From positions 4,358,830 through 4,422,829 of the forward strand of contig JACSVZ010000022.1 of the NCBI GenBank assembly GCA_014706295.1: a DNA stretch of 64,000 nucleotides. Reading direction: 5' to 3'. The notes below the pieces were generated by a model. That model ran no database searches, had not been told where the DNA came from, and was given only the letters and a program-made list of their open reading frames with translations. Positions within the stretch are counted from its first letter, which is position 1, and the number at the start of each line of letters is the position of its first letter. Shown piece after piece: positions 40,751 to 54,773 of this stretch. This DNA is from Lycocorax pyrrhopterus obiensis. Taxonomy: Eukaryota > Chordata > Aves > Passeriformes > Paradisaeidae. A program made the position numbers and the translations under genes.

Positions 40751-42038
40751 AGTAATCCATCACAAGCTTTTCCATTCTGTACTCAGGAGCTGTATCTGCT
40801 GGATTTTGGCCAATCCAGCCATGGAAGAGTGACAGTGGACTCTATTCTTGTTGACAGTACTGTAATCTAGTTAAACACTACTGCAACCTAAATTCCTCAG
40901 CCTTAAGAACACCTCACCCTCTGGAGCAGGAACACATGGCTTGTCTAATCCCAGGCTCTGAGCCAGCTGTAGCTCAGCTTGGTGCACTCAAGTGCTGTAA
41001 GAGCCCAACTAGCCAAGCTGGTAAAGCTTAAGCAAGTTACAGACTTCAACCAATCCACATTAGCAATGTCCTAAATTATTTCAGCTACAGGGGTCTTTGG
41101 ATACATGTCCAGCCACCTGGCAAAACCCCCACTATGTAAGACCAACTCAGAGGTTTGTAAGCACATTGTGAGATCTTAAATGAGAATATCAGGTTGAGTT
41201 GTTTTACCTTTTTTTTTTTTAAGCATTAAAGCCACATGAACTTCATTGCTGCGGTTCTGTCTACAAAATAAAATAATCATTTTATTTTGCCTCTTATAAA
41301 ACATCTGTAAAGAACACAAACCGAAGCCCAGGCTGATTCCTCACTGGGCTGGGACCAGTCCCATCACCTGTCCCATCTTCTCTACCTCATTCAGCAAATC
41401 TGCTCCTGTGCTGAAAGACAGAAGTGCCTGTCCAGGACTGCCTGAGTGACTGTAGACGAGGTGATGCTCAAACACTGGAGCTGAGAGAAGTCACTGCTTT
41501 TCATAGACATGCTACAGGTACGAAAATGCTCCCAGCTTCTGGAAAACCAAGACAGCAGAGCTGCTGGAAGCCACTGTGGAGCTGGTACACACTAACAACG
41601 GTGAATGTGCCACAAGAGCTAAAAGGAAAACATGACTATTTATTTTTTAATAGGTTTATTTCTTTAGTGAATTTAAGATCTACAGGCATTAAAAGTATTT
41701 GGTGACCCGTGAATGCCAGCTCAACAGGGAAAATCACAAACAGCTGAAGTGTGCTAAGATGACCTGTAAAAGGACAGATGTCCATCTTTATGATGGGTTC
41801 TGTCTTGTGTATGGATGAGTAAAGGAAACATATTTTTCAATCTGCAAGAGAAGTAAAACTTACTGCCAGGGACAGTCACAGAGACAAAAACTGAAGGGAG
41901 CAAAACCTGCAGCAGTCCTATATTCTTCTTGCTAGTTAGAACCACTGTCCCAGCAAACAAATGCAATTAAGATGGTACCAAAACCAAATCCTCACTTTCT
42001 CACAGAAGGATGACAAAGCTTTCTGTTCAAACAGTGAT

Positions 42039-42066
42039 CAGAGAACAGCTGTCAGAGAACAGCTGT
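42039..42066. repeat. 14 bp perfect tandem duplication
   Basis: The unit cagagaacagctgt is repeated twice without a gap in UQCC1 intron 6. Confidence 0.9.
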
Positions 42067-45000
42067 CCAGGTACCAGACCTTCCACAAAACAAATGCACA
42101 AAGAGCTTAAAACTTTCGGTTTACTTCTACCAGTTTCAAAACCTTTGTTCCTCTTGTGCATTTTCATAATTGAACTGTACAAAGAAGTGAATTACTGAAT
42201 TCAAAATTTTTACTCGCTCTTAACAAGTCAAAGAGAAAAAGACTCAGTTTAAAAGACTAATTTTGGGCTAAAAAAGGCATTTTTATACTTCTCTTGCTGA
42301 ATAGGTAAACTCAGGGGTGAAAAGCTCAGGGGCAAGAAAAGCTCTCCCTGAGCATAAAAAAGTGTTTCCTATCCTGTGTGCCTTCAGTGGTGGAGAAGCA
42401 GGAGAGAGCAGTGCAGAGACCAACAGGCAACACCTGGTCAATGATGAGCACGACTGGAATGGTGTTCAGAAGAAAACCTGCTACTCATGGAGCCTAAGTG
42501 GCAGCTCTGTGTTTGGATGCACAGTGCTGTCACAGAGCTGTTCTGCAGCACCACAAGTGAGATCATGGAATTTTGCAGCTTATTTGAAAGTTTGGTAGTT
42601 TGTTACCACATCTGCTGTTTGAGGTGCAGACTCTTTAAAGCCTATAAACCTCCTAACTAGATCACCACGGTGTGAAACACTCCATCGTTTCACTGCACAA
42701 TTTGTTCTGTAGTTTAGTCAAATACTGACTCATCTTCATCAAACCCTGAAGGGAAAATTACTCCAAACTATCTTTAGAAATATGTCTACCTCATACTGGT
42801 TGGGTTGTATAATTTTTGCTGTATTTAAGTTATGCAGAGAGATTATCTTAGAAGAAAATGATATGGAAGGATGGCTGAAAAGGATCAGTAGCATCTGTAA
42901 CTCAACCCATCTCAGCTGAGACATTGCAGTTTCTCACAACAGCCTCAGCTATAACTGCTTCTGTCAGTTTTCCCAGAGTGCCAGACTGGCCTAAACACCA
43001 GAAGTGGTGGTTGACAACCCCTGATCACTGCTGTGAGGTGCCCTGTACCATGCATCAAGGTGTGATGAGCCATTAAGGGTAAAGCCCACTTGGACCTTCC
43101 TGCCATCCCCTGTACCTGGCCACTCATTCCTGCTTCCTCAGTTGCTCCAGAGCAACTATTTCTGCAGCTATGCTATAGTTGTTCAAAGAAATTACTTTGG
43201 ATAAACAACACAGCATTTCTGGAAGGCTTTATTCTGTTTAACCCACTCAGGAACAGCTACCAGCTTGGGGAACAGCAGGAAGCTCCTGAACCGACTTTTC
43301 CATCAACTCTGTTGTGACGTTACACTTCAGTGAATGATGATTACCAGCAGAATTCTGAACAGGTCCTAATTATGTTTGCATGCTCTCCTGTGCTCCAGTC
43401 TGGCCAGCTCCCCACCACTGCTCTACCCAGGAGACAGAATCCAGCCTGGCTGTGCAGTCTCCTCTCCCCTGAGGCCTTTGTTAAGGCTGTTGTAGCCCAT
43501 GCCCTCATGTTAAGACAGGATCAACTGAACGCCTAAGACATTCCAAATAACTTATTCTTAAAATCTCTCTCAAGCAAGAGTATTCTGATGCAATTAAGAC
43601 ACAAAACAGAGAGTTTATTCCCTTTCTTCTGAAGCACCACATTTCAAAATGGTACTGGGTCCTCAGGCTTCTCTATGCAAATCAGAGAAATCTTTTCCTG
43701 CAGGAATTGTTCTCTACATACTCGGTGGTTCTCATTCTCCTCTGGACTTCCTCAGGCTGATCAAAACTTTCCTAAGTGCAGATTTCCTTAAGGAAAACAA
43801 TGCTTAGATGAACTTTTGCAACAGGTCTCTAAGTCTTTCAGAACAGGAATTGCAGCACCACTCTATTTGATCCTAAATACTTCAGAGATGTCACCACGTT
43901 TGGTCCGGTGAAAATATGTAGGGAGCTCTAGGTATCTACATGATAAATACTGAACCAAGACATTCCTTAGCAGTCACCCAAGTAATTTCTTTGGCAGTTT
44001 GGTAACAGCTCTGGATTCAGCCAATACTCCATTTAGATGCATGGGAAAATGCAAACCCAGCAGAAGAAATAAAGAGCTTTTCTAAAGGTCTGGACTTAAA
44101 CCAAGAGTCCTCCTGACATCAAAGATGTGAAGTAACAGAAACGGCCCATAAAAACATGACATTCATGAAATAAAAATGATGGTTTGGTTTTCTAAATAAT
44201 ATTGATGGGTTGACTTCTAAAAGCATGATTTTAGCACTGCATTGGAAGGTACTGGACTGCTTCTAAAGGAACATTATCTTAAAAGAAGTTTGCAGAAGCA
44301 GAGGCTAAACATGAGAGCCTGAATTCCTCTCTTTCTGACTGGGGTCAGGAGGAATATTCTGTTCACAGACAAGAAGAAGTAAGAGCTAGAGATTCAAAGA
44401 GAACCCACCAGAATGTGTAACACAACAACGTGCCCTGACAAGCCCCGCAAGTCTGTAAAAGCTGGGATGCAAAAAGCATGGGAAAGTTGACTAGAACATG
44501 CTGACAACGACAACAGTAAGAAAAGGAGACAAAGTTTACCAAAGTAGGAAAAATTATCATCATCTCCGGTTCCAGAAGTCACTCTAAATCAGTTGAAACT
44601 AAACTGCTGAATAAGAGGGAGTAAGTAAGTACATAAGAAAGTGATGCAGACTGCTCTGCTAGGGGGAACAGGAGCAGATGGTGATCAGAATCTCCTGGCA
44701 GGTCGTTGGCCACCAGATCAGGAAGATTTCTAGCCCCTGAGGCAAATGGTCCAGCAGGAAAGACCGAGAACTGGAGTCTTCAGACAGGGGTAGGATGTCC
44801 TTGACCTTGCCAAAGCTAGCAGAAGCACTTCTGCTCCCACTTTATTGAGGTCAAACTGCCCAAAGGAAGAGAATCCCAGAGAACATAGCAATAAACCTGC
44901 CTGGGAAAGCAAAGTATGTCATGGCAGGATGCTGGTCACTCATGTCATCACAAGCAAGGCCGACAGCATTTCCCAATGACCCAGGTAGTGAGCAGGTCTG

Positions 45001-46509
45001 TTACAGGCTTCTCTGTGTCCTGAATATCAAACTGGATCTCTCATTTGTGGTCCAGAATGACAGTGCTCCTTAGGTGAACCTGCCAGGAACACAGAGGAGC
45101 CAGGCTCATAAACCCTAGGAAAATTAACCTCGAATGCTAACCTCCACACTTGAATTTTCACTGCTGTCACAACAAGGCAGAAGGATTTGGTTCTTTCCTG
45201 CTTGTGCAGGATATTGCTGTCAACCTGTCCACCATATCTTACACATAAAGGGTATTTCAATTCTCCTCAGCAAATCTCTCCGTAACATCACCAGCTCAAA
45301 GTGCAGCGACTCTTGGCCACCTTCAAAAGAAGCCAATGTAGCTTTGATCTTAGAAACTTGTGCTTATCCTATACCAGTTTCATCTCTGTCATAGTTTCCT
45401 TGTTTACTTTTATAATTAATCTTGAATTTGATGCTGTGTCTTAATCACAGGATACATTGTCCTATCAATGAGAAATCAAGATGATGCAAAAAATTGTGTT
45501 CTCTGCAGATTCATCTTAGCTCTCTTAGGTTTTCCTAGATACTTACAAACAATCTGGTTTTTAACATTTATTGTACCAGTTTTCAAAATACCTATGTGAA
45601 TTATTAGCTTATCAATTCATTTTTAAAGCCTTTTTCCCACAGGGAACAGTAGGAAATAAATTAACTGCAAATTTCAAGGGTCTTCCTTACTTGATTCCAC
45701 TGATTTCATTAACTGATTATAATTTCAATGGTTCTGGTAATTTATTCACTCTTTAGTGTAATGAGCTGCCCCATCTTTCACTATATTGAGGAGTCAGGAA
45801 ATTAAAAGGAGGGAAGGGAAAAAGGAGGAGGCAAGGAAATAAGGGGCCTTAAGTGCAGCTATTTCAGTACAACCCTCCTTTCAGCCTTTGGACAGCTGAA
45901 CCCAAGTCTGTGGACTTCAGTTCCCTGAAAGATCTGGCACTTAGAAAATTACTGTACTCCCTTGTGCATCCTCTGACCTTTATAAGTATGTAATGCTAGA
46001 TGAAAACCTGATTTTTTTGGCTACTATTTTCACAAACGAAAAAGGGAAAAAACTTCACGTTTAAGGTGTTAAATATTTTTACACGCAGCCAAGCTGGCAT
46101 TCACAACCCTGCATGTACCTTTCAGAGGTGAAAGAATAAATGCCAGTGCTATAATTTGTTAAATGCTTCTCAGCACCACAAATTCTCCCAATTTAAATGA
46201 CTTTTACATAAATTTAAACCTTTCCTAAAACATCCAAGTAAGATTTTTCCACATAGCCTGAGCAAGGCTTTTAGAAAACTCATGGCAAAGATCATTCCAC
46301 CAGTGCAGAATTTTGAGAGGTAAGAGATGTCAGCCTCTCTATGGGACTTTTTGTTCTTCAGCAGAAAACTGCTGAAATTCAGTCATCAGTAAAATGACTA
46401 TAACCTCTATTATCAACCACGAACAGAAGGCTCTACTTTTTCTCACATTAAGGTGCATATAACTCCATTTCCTGAAAATACTTATATTACTATTTTGTTT
46501 TTCACTTAC

Positions 46510-46567
46510 CAGACATGAAGCTGGGCTACTAGAAACCAAGAATTCAAAGTATCAGGCATCTGGCATC
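46510..46567 (-). CDS. UQCC1: UQCC1 coding exon 6
   Basis: This 58 bp exon completes an Arg codon begun in exon 5 (A|GA) and ends two bases into the Trp codon finished in exon 7. The joined codons read RCQMPDTLNSWFLVAQLHVW, against human RCQMPDTFNSWFL and LLHVW. It is too short to stand out as an open frame and was found by matching the missing block. The donor is gtaagt. The acceptor ends catcaag after a good T/C tract. Confidence 0.96.
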
Positions 46568-46747
46568 CTTGATGGAAGGGAAAAAAAAAAACCACAAAAT
46601 CAAAACAAAACATTAAAATTAATTTAATCACATTTTGTGCTTAACAGAAATTCACTACACCAAAATGTAAAAGCATGTTAAGTAATTTATTTTCAGTAAT
46701 AACAGTACATACAAACTGGAATCAAACATCATTTACTGTCATGTTTG

Positions 46748-46862
46748 TGCTTAAACTCTAGAACAGGCAGCCACAGGATGCTGTGGATTCTGAAAGATTT
46801 CAGGTGTTTAGAGCTCACTTGGATAACATTTACAGAGGGGAAAAGTTCCAGGAAAATGGAGA
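46748..46862 (+). mobile_element. Possible ancient L3/CR1-type LINE fragment
   Basis: The string agccacaggatgctgtggat, followed by tctgaaagatttcaggtgtt and cacttggataacat, resembles the old amniote L3/CR1 segment (ccacaggatgctgtggaggc, then a run ending ggataaatt). The similarity is partial and from memory, so the family name is tentative. Confidence 0.45.
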
Positions 46863-49269
46863 ATGAGACAAACATGTGGCTTCTAGCTTGGAGAGACCCA
46901 AAGCAGTTCAAATAATACAGATGAATCAATGGATGCTTTGCTCAATTCTTACACTCTTCCTTCCCATGTGCTGCTCTCCTGCCAGGGACAGGATTCTGCG
47001 TTACCTGGGTCTCTGCTCCCACTCCACTGTTTGGATTTCCTCCACGGCTGCACAGCCCACAGCACTCCAAGTGTTCCAGCCAGGCTACATTAGGATTAAA
47101 CCCATCAACCAACCACAGAAACAATCTGTTTCCTGATTCAGCTCTACTCCCACAGCCACTGGTTTTCCCAGAGATGGCTTATCCATATGTGTGTTCACAT
47201 GATGGATTTCCATGTGCTGTTAGGATGTGAGGCTGGAGATTTAGGCCACGTGGCACAAAACCCATATTCCTCTTCCTCATGCTTGAAAAAAATAAACCTG
47301 TGGGTTCTGTCCATGCCAAATCCTTCAGTTCCTGTCAATCTTAAACCTTCCTCCCAGGCACACTTCTGCATCTGTTTCCTGGAGAAGTTTTTAAGGGAAG
47401 TCCCTAATGAGAAGGATCTGAGACAGTCACCTTGGCCCACCCAGCACTTGGTGCTGTCTTCCGAGCTGCTCAAACCCAGCTGGAAGAAGGCCAGAGAGCC
47501 TTCAGAAAGTGACTCTACAGTCAGATGTGCCCTAGGGAAGTCAACCTCATCTTTTCTGTGTTTAATAGATTCCTTCCTGGCTCCTATACTTCTTGGCTGT
47601 CAAGTATTACCAAGGAGATCCACCTAGGTCATGAAGCAATACTTTCACAGCCTCTTTCTTTTTATATGCCAGCTCTGGTCAGAAGAACCAGACAGATCAC
47701 CACTATTCCTCCCTCCCCAGAGAGATGACTCCATCAGTCTTAGGAGGTGCCAAGCTTCAGCACCAGTGCTCATACATCACCTCTAAGACAGTACAAAGAC
47801 ACTAACAGCCCATGTTTGGAGATTAAACAAAAATCTCCCTCACCCTTCTACCCTCTTGGCTCTCTCATTCCTATTAGAAATAGTTCCTGTGCCTAGAAAT
47901 GACTACTCTGACCTAAAGCCACGCCAAGGCATCTCTAACTAGGGCAGGAGCACACAATGCCTGCATTAACCAAACCATCTCATTAAATGAAGGTTCCACA
48001 GTCAAGAGTCAAACACTCAGTTCAGACAGAGGTTTCTCCAGGAGGAGTTCCCATGGACCAGTCCCCCACCACAGAAATCACTCTGCAGTGGAAAGCAAAG
48101 CTCACACCTCTGCTCCTGGAAATATGGAAAGTTTTTAAAGACCTATTCAGTACCCAAGAGGCAAGAATTTTTTTCTCTAACTTTCCAAGAGTTGCAATTC
48201 TATTTTTATAAATAATTTTTAACTTCTATATTTGGACTGTCTGCGTGGTAAATTTAAAGGAAGGGTGGCTCCTTTAAAGCAAGAAGCTTGCCCTCAGCTA
48301 TCAGCTTTGTAAAAAGAATGGAATTCTAAAATCTGGGGAGTTGAAACACCTTATTCTAGTAAACTATCTGGGGAGAATAATTCTCTGTTTCATTATAGGA
48401 TGGACCATTCTCCTCAGAATAAAACTACACAAAGAAAAAAATGTCTGATGATAAAGCTACCTATAAAATTATTGTGATATTATCAGCTGGGGAATAAACC
48501 TGTTCTGTGCACAGAACACATCCTGGTCACATGTCTGGTACCATAAAAGACAGGAATGCTCAGAATTACGAGGACATGTGCTTTCCTGCAGTCACATTCT
48601 GCACTTAAAATTCATCAAGTAAGGGATGCAAAACTTGACTGCGGACTTTTTCATGATGGGTCATCTTTGCCACTACCACAACTTTAGGAAGGACACAACG
48701 GGATAATATCCCCACATCCTGCAAAAGAACAGGTGTGCTGTGTCAGTGTTCCCCTGAGTGTGGCAGGCAGCAGCAGGAGCCTGGAAGGCAGATGGTGGAG
48801 TATAGGAAACACAAGAATAAGTCCTGTAACCTCCAGCCTTTTTGAGCTGCGCTGAGCCCCACAAGGAGCCATCCAAAAGGCTGATTTGGTAGGACGAGCT
48901 CTCTACTGCTGCAGCTGCCTGACTCGAGAGAATTAACAGTATTAATAGTTCAAGTTGAATTCAAGGTTACCCTACAGTCCATATTCATCAGCCAAACTCC
49001 AGTTCAGCTCTGAGTATCACCCGCCTGATCCTAAAAATTCTTTTGACCTTTCAAGTCTGAGGTGAGGCATGAAGCTCCCTCCTCACAGGCTGCCTCCTCT
49101 GTTGCATCGGAACTACCCAAGCTCTGTGCCAAACCTGGCACCAGCAACTTTGCTATTCCCTCTGCTGCTTCTCTCTTCTCCTCGAAACAAGAAACAGCTG
49201 AAGTCCTAAAATAGCTCCACTTTCCACATAAGCGGCACAGTACAGACATTTGGGATACGGGCTCTAAAG

Positions 49270-49444
49270 CAGAGTTCCCAAACTTTTGTCCATGAGTGAT
49301 CCAATATCAAGAGACAAAGGGATGGCAAGCATAATAAAATTAACTGCAGTTTCATACTCAAGAGTCTCAATTAAAATGCCTTCTTTATATCCTACAGTGG
49401 CCTCATGACTTGAATATCCAGAGTCTGTATTTTGGGAACTGCTG
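49270..49444. mobile_element. Ancient non-autonomous hAT-like DNA transposon
   Basis: The element begins CAGAGTTCCCAAACTTTT and ends with the near inverted complement, tttgggaactgctg (reverse complement CAGCAGTTCCCAAA). The 8 bp on each side are ctctaaag (49262-49269) and ttctaagg (49445-49452), matching at 6 of 8 positions, which fits a decayed hAT target-site duplication. The CAG-GTTCCCAAAC type of end is shared with MER5/Charlie-like elements. It is 175 bp long with no coding capacity and lies in UQCC1 intron 5. Confidence 0.65.
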
Positions 49445-52318
49445 TTCTAAGGCATATACAGACAGGCAGTTCACAGGGCTCTCATACTGTGCCACAGAAA
49501 TTCCACTGGGCATCAGCAGGAATGCAGTGAGATAGGAAGAGAGTCCATAAGACATGAAATGCTTTCACTGTCCTAGTCCTCACCACCACACTATCCACTC
49601 TTTACACTGTCACCTCTGTAAGAGAGCTACCCTACAAACTCCACCCACCAATCCAAGTTCCCTAAGGTCACAGTGCAGTTGTTCCTTATGCCACAACACA
49701 ACCACACCACGAAAGCACATCCAGAAACACTGAAGAGGGCTCTGTGAAGAACTGGTTCTGCTCACGCAGGTTAACGAGCCCACGAGTGGTTTCACACATG
49801 AATGGCTGCAGGTTTCCCAGGTCAGCTCAGCAGGCTAACGGGGCTCACACACGGCCGGGAAGGAGCTAATAAGCTCTCCAGAGAGCAAAGCTGACTCTGA
49901 GCAGTTCACTTACATGGATATCAACACCGCCCAGCTAGACCCAGAAGTGCTGGGGGCAGCAGAGCACAAACACAGCACAGCTCAGCACACGGCTGTGGCT
50001 CAGGCAGCACCATCCCACCCTGGGGCTCCCTGGCCAGCACGGCATCAGGAGGGGTACGGCACCCACGGAGCACAGGCTCGGGCACTGCTCTGCTGCTGCA
50101 GCACCACGGCAGAGTTCACAGGTACTTGTTTCCCTTCCTGCCAGTCCCCCAGGCTACTCCTTCGAGGGAGCAATGGGCTTAAGCAATGTCCATCTCTAGT
50201 TGAAAAAGGAAAAAAACAGCTCCTGACACAGTTTGATGAAGACATGGTGAACTCAAGTGGAAGTTGGGTTTCTTGCTCCATGTCATGTTCCCCTCTCAAG
50301 TATGCACTCCTTAGCACCTGCTCTGTGCCACAGCTGCTCTCCACCAGACCCTTCCATGTGCCACTTTAGCTCACCAATACAGCCAACCAGGATGTCAGTA
50401 AACTGGGCTGCTCTCTTTCAGTGACCTGAACATTCCCCAAGGACATAACTGTCCAGTCCAGAACGGGGGCACAGGAAGAAGTGAGACTTTTCCCTTTGGC
50501 TGCTACTTCAACTCAGCTGCCCATGGAACCACAGCCTAAAGCTTCTCCATGGCAAAATCATATTAAAAGCTTTCTGTCCATCCCACACTGCCTTTGTTTT
50601 AGGGGAACTACTTCTTAACATGGATCACAAGCCTGTTAAATTTTTGAGCTAATCCCCCAAACAGCTGCATTTCTATGTAGACAGAAGTAAAAGAAAATTA
50701 TTTTACCTGTTTTGATATGAAAATAATGATTTCATTGGAAGCACAAGCACTGATCCCACCACCACAGGTGCTCTTACACCACCAACGGGTGCACCATGCA
50801 GTCCATCAATCCCAGAAAACTGCCCTGTCCCTTAGGCAACAACTGTCTCAAGTCCATGCAAACATATCCTACTCTTTAAAATACATGTTTTCTTTTTTAA
50901 ACAGTGAGACAACATCAAAAACACAACTGAAGCTATTTTACTCAGTATTGAGCCTGAAAATCTGTGCCAGTATTTTTTACACAGACATGTTTTGAAATTC
51001 CTTTAAATTTCAAGCTAGGGCAACATTTATAGATCTTTGTAGCATTAAACAGGGATAGTGAAACACCAGTTAAAGACAGCAAAGCCCCTGTCTGAGAGGT
51101 AAATACCACAAACAGAGGAGACCCTATATGAGCAAGCCTGGGAGGGCACACAGCTGGGAGAGGGTGTGCACAGGGAAAACGAGGTTCTCAAGTTTTGATC
51201 ACTAGTGATGAATCCTACTGCTCACAGAGTTCTCTCACTCTTGCAACCGCCAAAACCACATCACAGGTTTGGAAAACCTTCTGAAAACCACTTGAAAATC
51301 TTGCAGTAGCAACACCATGTAACAAACCACCCTCAATAAGCTCTGCACTGGATGAAGGTGTCCCTTCAGCTGATCTCTCATGAGGCAGCAGCCCCGATCT
51401 GTGCTGTAAGAAAGCATCTGGTAGCTCAGGGACCCAGGTGACAGGCCAGATCCAGCTAATGGGTTTACTACCAGCTAAATCTCACTGACATGGGAAATAA
51501 TTCACATAAGAAAAAAACATCATTGTAGCTTACATAAGTCTCAAAAGTACATCTTCCCCCTTCATCAGCCAGATTTGAAACTATTCAAAGCTGCAACAGA
51601 TTTTTTTGCTAATAGTTAAAACACTGTGTACAATATCAAAAAAACATCCCAATCCAAGTCACTAATATACCTATATACTCACAGGAGGGACTTGTATCTC
51701 TGTTCTAGTCATACTCTCTACCCAGTCAAGAGATGTGTCCCCATTTAATGCTGTCAGGGTCAGTAAAAATGTATAAAGTATGTTAAGTTGTACCCAAACC
51801 TGCCCCAGCCACGATAGAGAGGGACAGGAGATCCTTGTGATCTAACTGACCTCGTATCATAAAAAAGTTGTGCATTAGTGGATGGGTGTGATTCCCTTAC
51901 CTGCATCCCAGTTATACTGGAGATGGCACAGGGTAGGACACAGAGACCATCTGACCACCATAAAAAGGGAAGAGATATTTGGATTCTTAGTTTATCCCAC
52001 CCCGGTAATAAAAAATGGCAATACCCTTCAAAGTCCAGGATATTCTGAGTTTTACCCATCCCACCCCGATTCCTGTTCCCCACTGCAGCAGGGAAAATGT
52101 AATAATGCCAGACTCCAGAGTCTGCCCTTGTACCCCTGTCACTCCAGAACTTAGGGGAGTGCTGCAGTACAGTCACCTTCCAGCTGACTATGCCCTGGTA
52201 GGATCCGACAAGTCTTTTTGTTGTTGTATTTATCGGCATAAATATAGCCAGTGACATAATTCCATCGTAAGTTCTCTTACCAGGGCAGCAGTTCAAATAC
52301 CATCAGTCCCCTACTTAC

Positions 52319-52391
52319 TGTTAAAGAACTCCTCAAAGTCAGTTTTCTCCACACAGCACGTGTACATGCGCAGCGCTGCCACCTTGATCTT
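52319..52391 (-). CDS. UQCC1: UQCC1 coding exon 5 (start of the chaperone domain)
   Basis: Twenty-four codons plus one base encode KIKVAALRMYTCCVEKTDF, then EEFFN and the first base of the next Arg codon. The human segment is KIKIAALRMYTSCVEKTDF, almost identical. The acceptor is gtgtttag after TGG of exon 4 (phase 0) and the donor is gtaagt in phase 1. This marks the beginning of the conserved Ubiq_cyt_C_chap domain. Confidence 0.97.
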
Positions 52392-54665
52392 CTAAACACA
52401 AAGAAGAGACAACACTTGAAGCATCCATCACCAGAGCTGGTGAACACTACTGGTTTTGTTAAATACACTGCCATTTTCTGAAAACACTTCTTCTGAGAAT
52501 CACCATCATTTGAGATTTTCAGGAGCACATCAAACTACTGTATCTGCCAGTAATGGCATGAGTATAATTAATCTTGCCCTGAAGGAAAAGAAATTATTAA
52601 ATGTCTTCCTGAATATCCTTCCAAATCTAGTGTGTTATAATACTTGATATAATTTGAGAATATATAAATTAAATGGCTTTCCTTATAGAGTCTCCGAAGA
52701 TCCCAATTCACAACTTCTGGTTTCCTCCAATAACTTTAAGTGATGTATACCACTAAGAGTGTTTTGTGTAATTTAAGTTTTAAATATTAAAGAAGTCACA
52801 TACCAGACGTGTCCTAAAAATAGCTTTTCTTTTTCCTAGAAAAATGAAACTTGACTGACTGCACAAGTGAGAAAGGAATCCCAAATGATGAACAACATGA
52901 GGTATTCCCGGGTGCTTTGGCACTTCTCATTTTGTTCCTGGCCTGCCACTGCACCCAAAACACCTCCAGTGCATAATCTAGAACACAGACACATGTGCTG
53001 AAGCTTCAAAGAGCATAACAACTAATAGCAAAGATCTTAAAGAGAAGTGGCATTGGGTTTGGATTGCTTTGGTTTGGTTTTTTGTTTTTTCTAGTGACAT
53101 ACACCAGTGATCCTCTCAGTGCTCACCACATTGCAGTGATGAGCACCCTGCCTGCTAAATGGCAGTTCAAATCACCAAAGTAATTATTTGTGTCTCCTCC
53201 AACCAAAAGGAAAATAAAGAAGTTGCAACTGATTGCTGAGAAAACACAGGAGCCCATTATTTTTCTTATTCAGTAATCTCAGGCTTCTGTCAAAAATCAA
53301 ACATACATCTAAACTTCTTGAAGTGAAATGATTTACACCACTTACAGGAGTTCTGAAGGTTTCCCTTTTAAGGGAAACACTGCCTGGCCTGTGAGCAGAG
53401 ATCTCCCTGGTGAGAGTCACTGCCCCAGAGCAGGCATTACTAGACATTAAAAACATATTGTAAAGAACAGTCCCCACAATCCAGCCCTTAAATAATGCAG
53501 GTAACAAAGGAGAAACTGATGAAATTTAATCATGGAAGTTTTAGAGGGTAGAAAAGGTGTGGGGGAAGGGAGAATAAAACAGAAAAAAGCAAGAGAAATA
53601 TTAAGAAACTTCCCAAAGATCTCCTAGAGAGCACTGGCAAGGCCAAAAATGAACTCAGGTCTCTTGGGCCCTAACCACAAAATAACTCTCTCCCAACCCA
53701 GGTTCCCCAGCCAAAAGCAGGCAGTAAAGAGCAGCAATTAAGGAGAACTCTGAAATCAACACTTAGAGCTAACAAGAATCTTTATTACAACAATATGTAC
53801 ACAAGCACATGGGAGAGAAACTACACTCTCAAGAGGTTTAGTATCACCTGATTAAAGCAACTGATTTTAACCAAAATACCTAAGCCTGTTACATGTCATT
53901 TATCTTTGCTTTACACTTTCTGAGGAGCAGCATGCAATCAGCAAGTTTCAGACCAGTCTCCGAGGAGGTGCCCTCTGCCTTGCACCTATTCAAAGCACCT
54001 TAAAACTTCTATTATTTTTAATCTTTTTATTCAAATAACTGGTTTTAATTCCAACAAATCGCGCCCAGTCTTTCTTTCAAGCTGCCTTTTCCTCTCATTC
54101 TTTTGCATTCTTCCTTAGTTCACAGAAAAGAAATTATGAATTTCATCTTTTTTCTTCTGCATAAGGAACCAAAAGCATCTCTTACAGAGCTGCTCTCACT
54201 TGCTCAGTGTTAACAACTGTTTCATGAAAGAGCTATTTAAAAAGAAAAGAAGAAAGAAAAGGACCTATATGTGACTCTGCCCTAGTCAGCTACCACTGAG
54301 CAGTGACCTGAACAGCAACCACACCAAATCTCACCACTGACTGCTCCAGAGACCCTCCTGGTAGGGCTCTTACTCTGTTTTTTGGTGAACAAATGAAGTG
54401 AAAAATCAGATATCTGAAGAAATTCAAGAAGGATTTAGACCCTACAAACCAAATACAGTATTGCTGCATATGTCAATGATGGCAATACATAGATAATGGA
54501 GGTTCAAGATATGGATTATTAATTCCTTACATCAGAAAACAGGAATTTACATTAAAACTTTTCCATTAAGTACTGCTCCTATCATAAGAAAAAAAAGTAG
54601 GGTGTTTTTTGTCTGCTTTTTAGAACTATCAAACAACCAGAAGAATTATTAAATTACTGCTTTAC
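52392..54665 (-). other. UQCC1 intron 4
   Basis: The 2.27 kb intron has a gtaaag donor and a gtgtttag acceptor. It is AT-rich, with no recognisable mobile element, RNA or gene. Confidence 0.88.
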
Positions 54666-54773
54666 CCATCTGCTGTATTTGAGTGGTCCTGTGAACCCCA
54701 TTGCTTCTATAATCCTTGTGAAAGCACCCACTTTTTCTTCAGATGGCTGCAAGGAATCTTTTGCAGAAAGATG
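54666..54773 (-). CDS. UQCC1: UQCC1 coding exon 4
   Basis: Thirty-six codons encode HLSAKDSLQPSEEKVGAF, then TRIIEAMGFTGPLKYSRW. Human reads KLSTTKDSPQPVEEKVGAFT and IIEAMGFTGPLKYSKW. It contains the first acidic residues of the visible protein, after a 70-residue basic leader. It is phase 0 at both ends, with a ttttacag acceptor and gtaaag donor. Confidence 0.96.

Larger units (their letters stand above)
40601..46509 (-). other. UQCC1 intron 6
   Basis: The 5.9 kb intron has a gtaagt donor and a ctcttgcag acceptor. It contains a 17 T run about 130 bp from exon 7 and a 14 bp tandem duplication at 42.04 kb. No mobile element or gene is recognisable in the rest; the sequence is mostly AT-rich. 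Confidence 0.88.
46568..52318 (-). other. UQCC1 intron 5
   Basis: The 5.75 kb intron has a gtaagt donor and a catcaag acceptor. It carries an ancient L3-like CR1 piece near 46.75 kb and the hAT-like element at 49.27 kb. The rest, including the long plus-strand frame at 49914-50369, shows no recognisable gene. Confidence 0.88.

Noticed and set aside
49914..50369. A 151-codon plus-strand open frame
   Set aside because: No recognisable domain, start context or splice sites; composition is of random moderately GC-rich DNA.
51760..52296. A 178-codon minus-strand open frame in UQCC1 intron 5
   Set aside because: It lies next to exon 5 but in intron sequence, has no family resemblance and includes no known splice-bounded block.
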